Origin: Methanolobus halotolerans
GTDB taxonomy: Archaea; Halobacteriota; Methanosarcinia; Methanosarcinales; Methanosarcinaceae
Length of the DNA: 64,000 nt
Direction: 5' to 3'
Assembly (NCBI RefSeq): GCF_004745425.1
Contig: NZ_PGGK01000006.1
Span: 94,426-158,425, forward strand
Made by a program: the position numbers and the translations under genes. Positions within the stretch are counted from its first letter, which is position 1. The number at the start of each line of letters is the position of its first letter. The notes beneath the pieces were generated by a model, which worked only from the letters and a program-made list of their open reading frames with translations, made no database searches and was not told where the DNA came from. Of this stretch, positions 63,802 to 64,000 are shown in pieces.

Positions 63802-64000
63802 ATGGGGTTTAAAGAACTCTCAGACGAACAGTGGAAATTTATTAAACCGTTTTTACCACCACAACCGATAACTGGTAGAAAGAGAGCTGATGACCGTAAG
63901 GTCATCAATGGTATTCTCTTTGTCCTAGCTACAGGTTGCAGATGGAGAGACCTGCCTGAACGTTATGGTTCTGGTGTTACAGCATGGAGAAGGCTGAAAA
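63802..64000 (+). CDS. IS5-superfamily transposase, N-terminal part (cut by the window edge)
   Basis: 66 residues: MGFKELSDEQWKFIKPFLPP, later RKVINGILFVLATGCRWRDL, then RYGSGVTAWRRLK. This is the DUF4096-type N-terminal domain of IS5-family transposases and is unrelated to the one at 43348-44330. The left end of the element probably lies near 63745-63770, where GAGCTGGTTTCAAAAA occurs. The catalytic domain lies outside the window. Confidence 0.88.
   Translation, partial: MGFKELSDEQWKFIKPFLPPQPITGRKRADDRKVINGILFVLATGCRWRDLPERYGSGVTAWRRLK

Overview
The window looks like a chromosomal segment of a methanogenic archaeon of the Methanosarcinales. The closest fit is probably the methylotrophic Methanosarcinaceae (Methanolobus- or Methanomethylovorans-like), but the genus is inference. 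The archaeal signature is strong: a geranylgeranyl reductase-family flavoprotein, AMP phosphorylase, the SPOUT methylase Trm56, a long FKBP, a FilR1-type winged-helix regulator, PGF-CTERM-like surface proteins, a MetX-CBS fusion, a tRNA-Ser without encoded CCA, AT-rich TATA boxes close to start codons (leaderless genes) and GGTGAT-type ribosome binding sites. No methanogenesis genes are present.

Layout. 1-2.2 kb: end of an unknown gene, then a radical SAM/SPASM enzyme overlapping an alpha/beta hydrolase. 2.4-6.5 kb: a DUF6166-like protein, an AIM24 protein, a partly degraded spacer and a membrane hybrid histidine kinase. 6.5-12.4 kb: tRNA-Ser(UGA), FKBP, an EVE/restriction-like N-domain protein with a coiled-coil insert, geranylgeranyl reductase, a GGCT-like protein, a TatD-linked radical SAM protein, EngB and a DHH phosphoesterase. 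12.4-16.6 kb: a minus-strand cell-surface operon (RAD55/KaiC ATPase, small charged protein, PGF-CTERM protein, second COG1361-like protein). 16.7-23.8 kb: housekeeping genes (NIF3, Trm56, AMP phosphorylase, FKBP lipoprotein, deaminase, MscS, prephenate dehydratase), with a spacer holding a candidate structured RNA and an orphan IS200/IS605-like end. 23.8-31 kb: a five-gene MoxR/DUF58/VWA (Bat-like) operon. 31-43 kb: a CheF-like protein, a HypB-like P-loop protein, metY-metX with a structured leader, a regulator/ferredoxin pair, a bactofilin-like membrane protein, and citrate synthase plus aconitase.

43.3-64 kb is more accessory. It has an IS5-group element with terminal inverted repeats whose transposase is frameshifted near the N-terminus, then regulators, Sir2, Hsp20, a divergent diaminopimelate decarboxylase-like enzyme, a secreted subtilisin, YjbQ, a HIT/winged-helix pair, SfsA, a chagasin-like protease inhibitor lipoprotein, a CopB-type copper ATPase and a tandem pair of cysteine-containing small proteins. 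From about 58.8 to 62.9 kb the DNA is a graveyard: a carboxymuconolactone decarboxylase gene broken by a short duplication, an IS5 transposase relic, a truncated PQQ-type sugar dehydrogenase pseudogene, another frameshifted remnant, and solo IS-like termini. The window ends inside a second, different IS5-superfamily transposase.

Functional links. metY and metX make homocysteine. Citrate synthase and aconitase give the oxidative branch towards 2-oxoglutarate. The Bat-like operon and the PGF-CTERM operon both point to envelope maintenance. The secreted subtilisin and the chagasin-like inhibitor are plausible but unproven partners.
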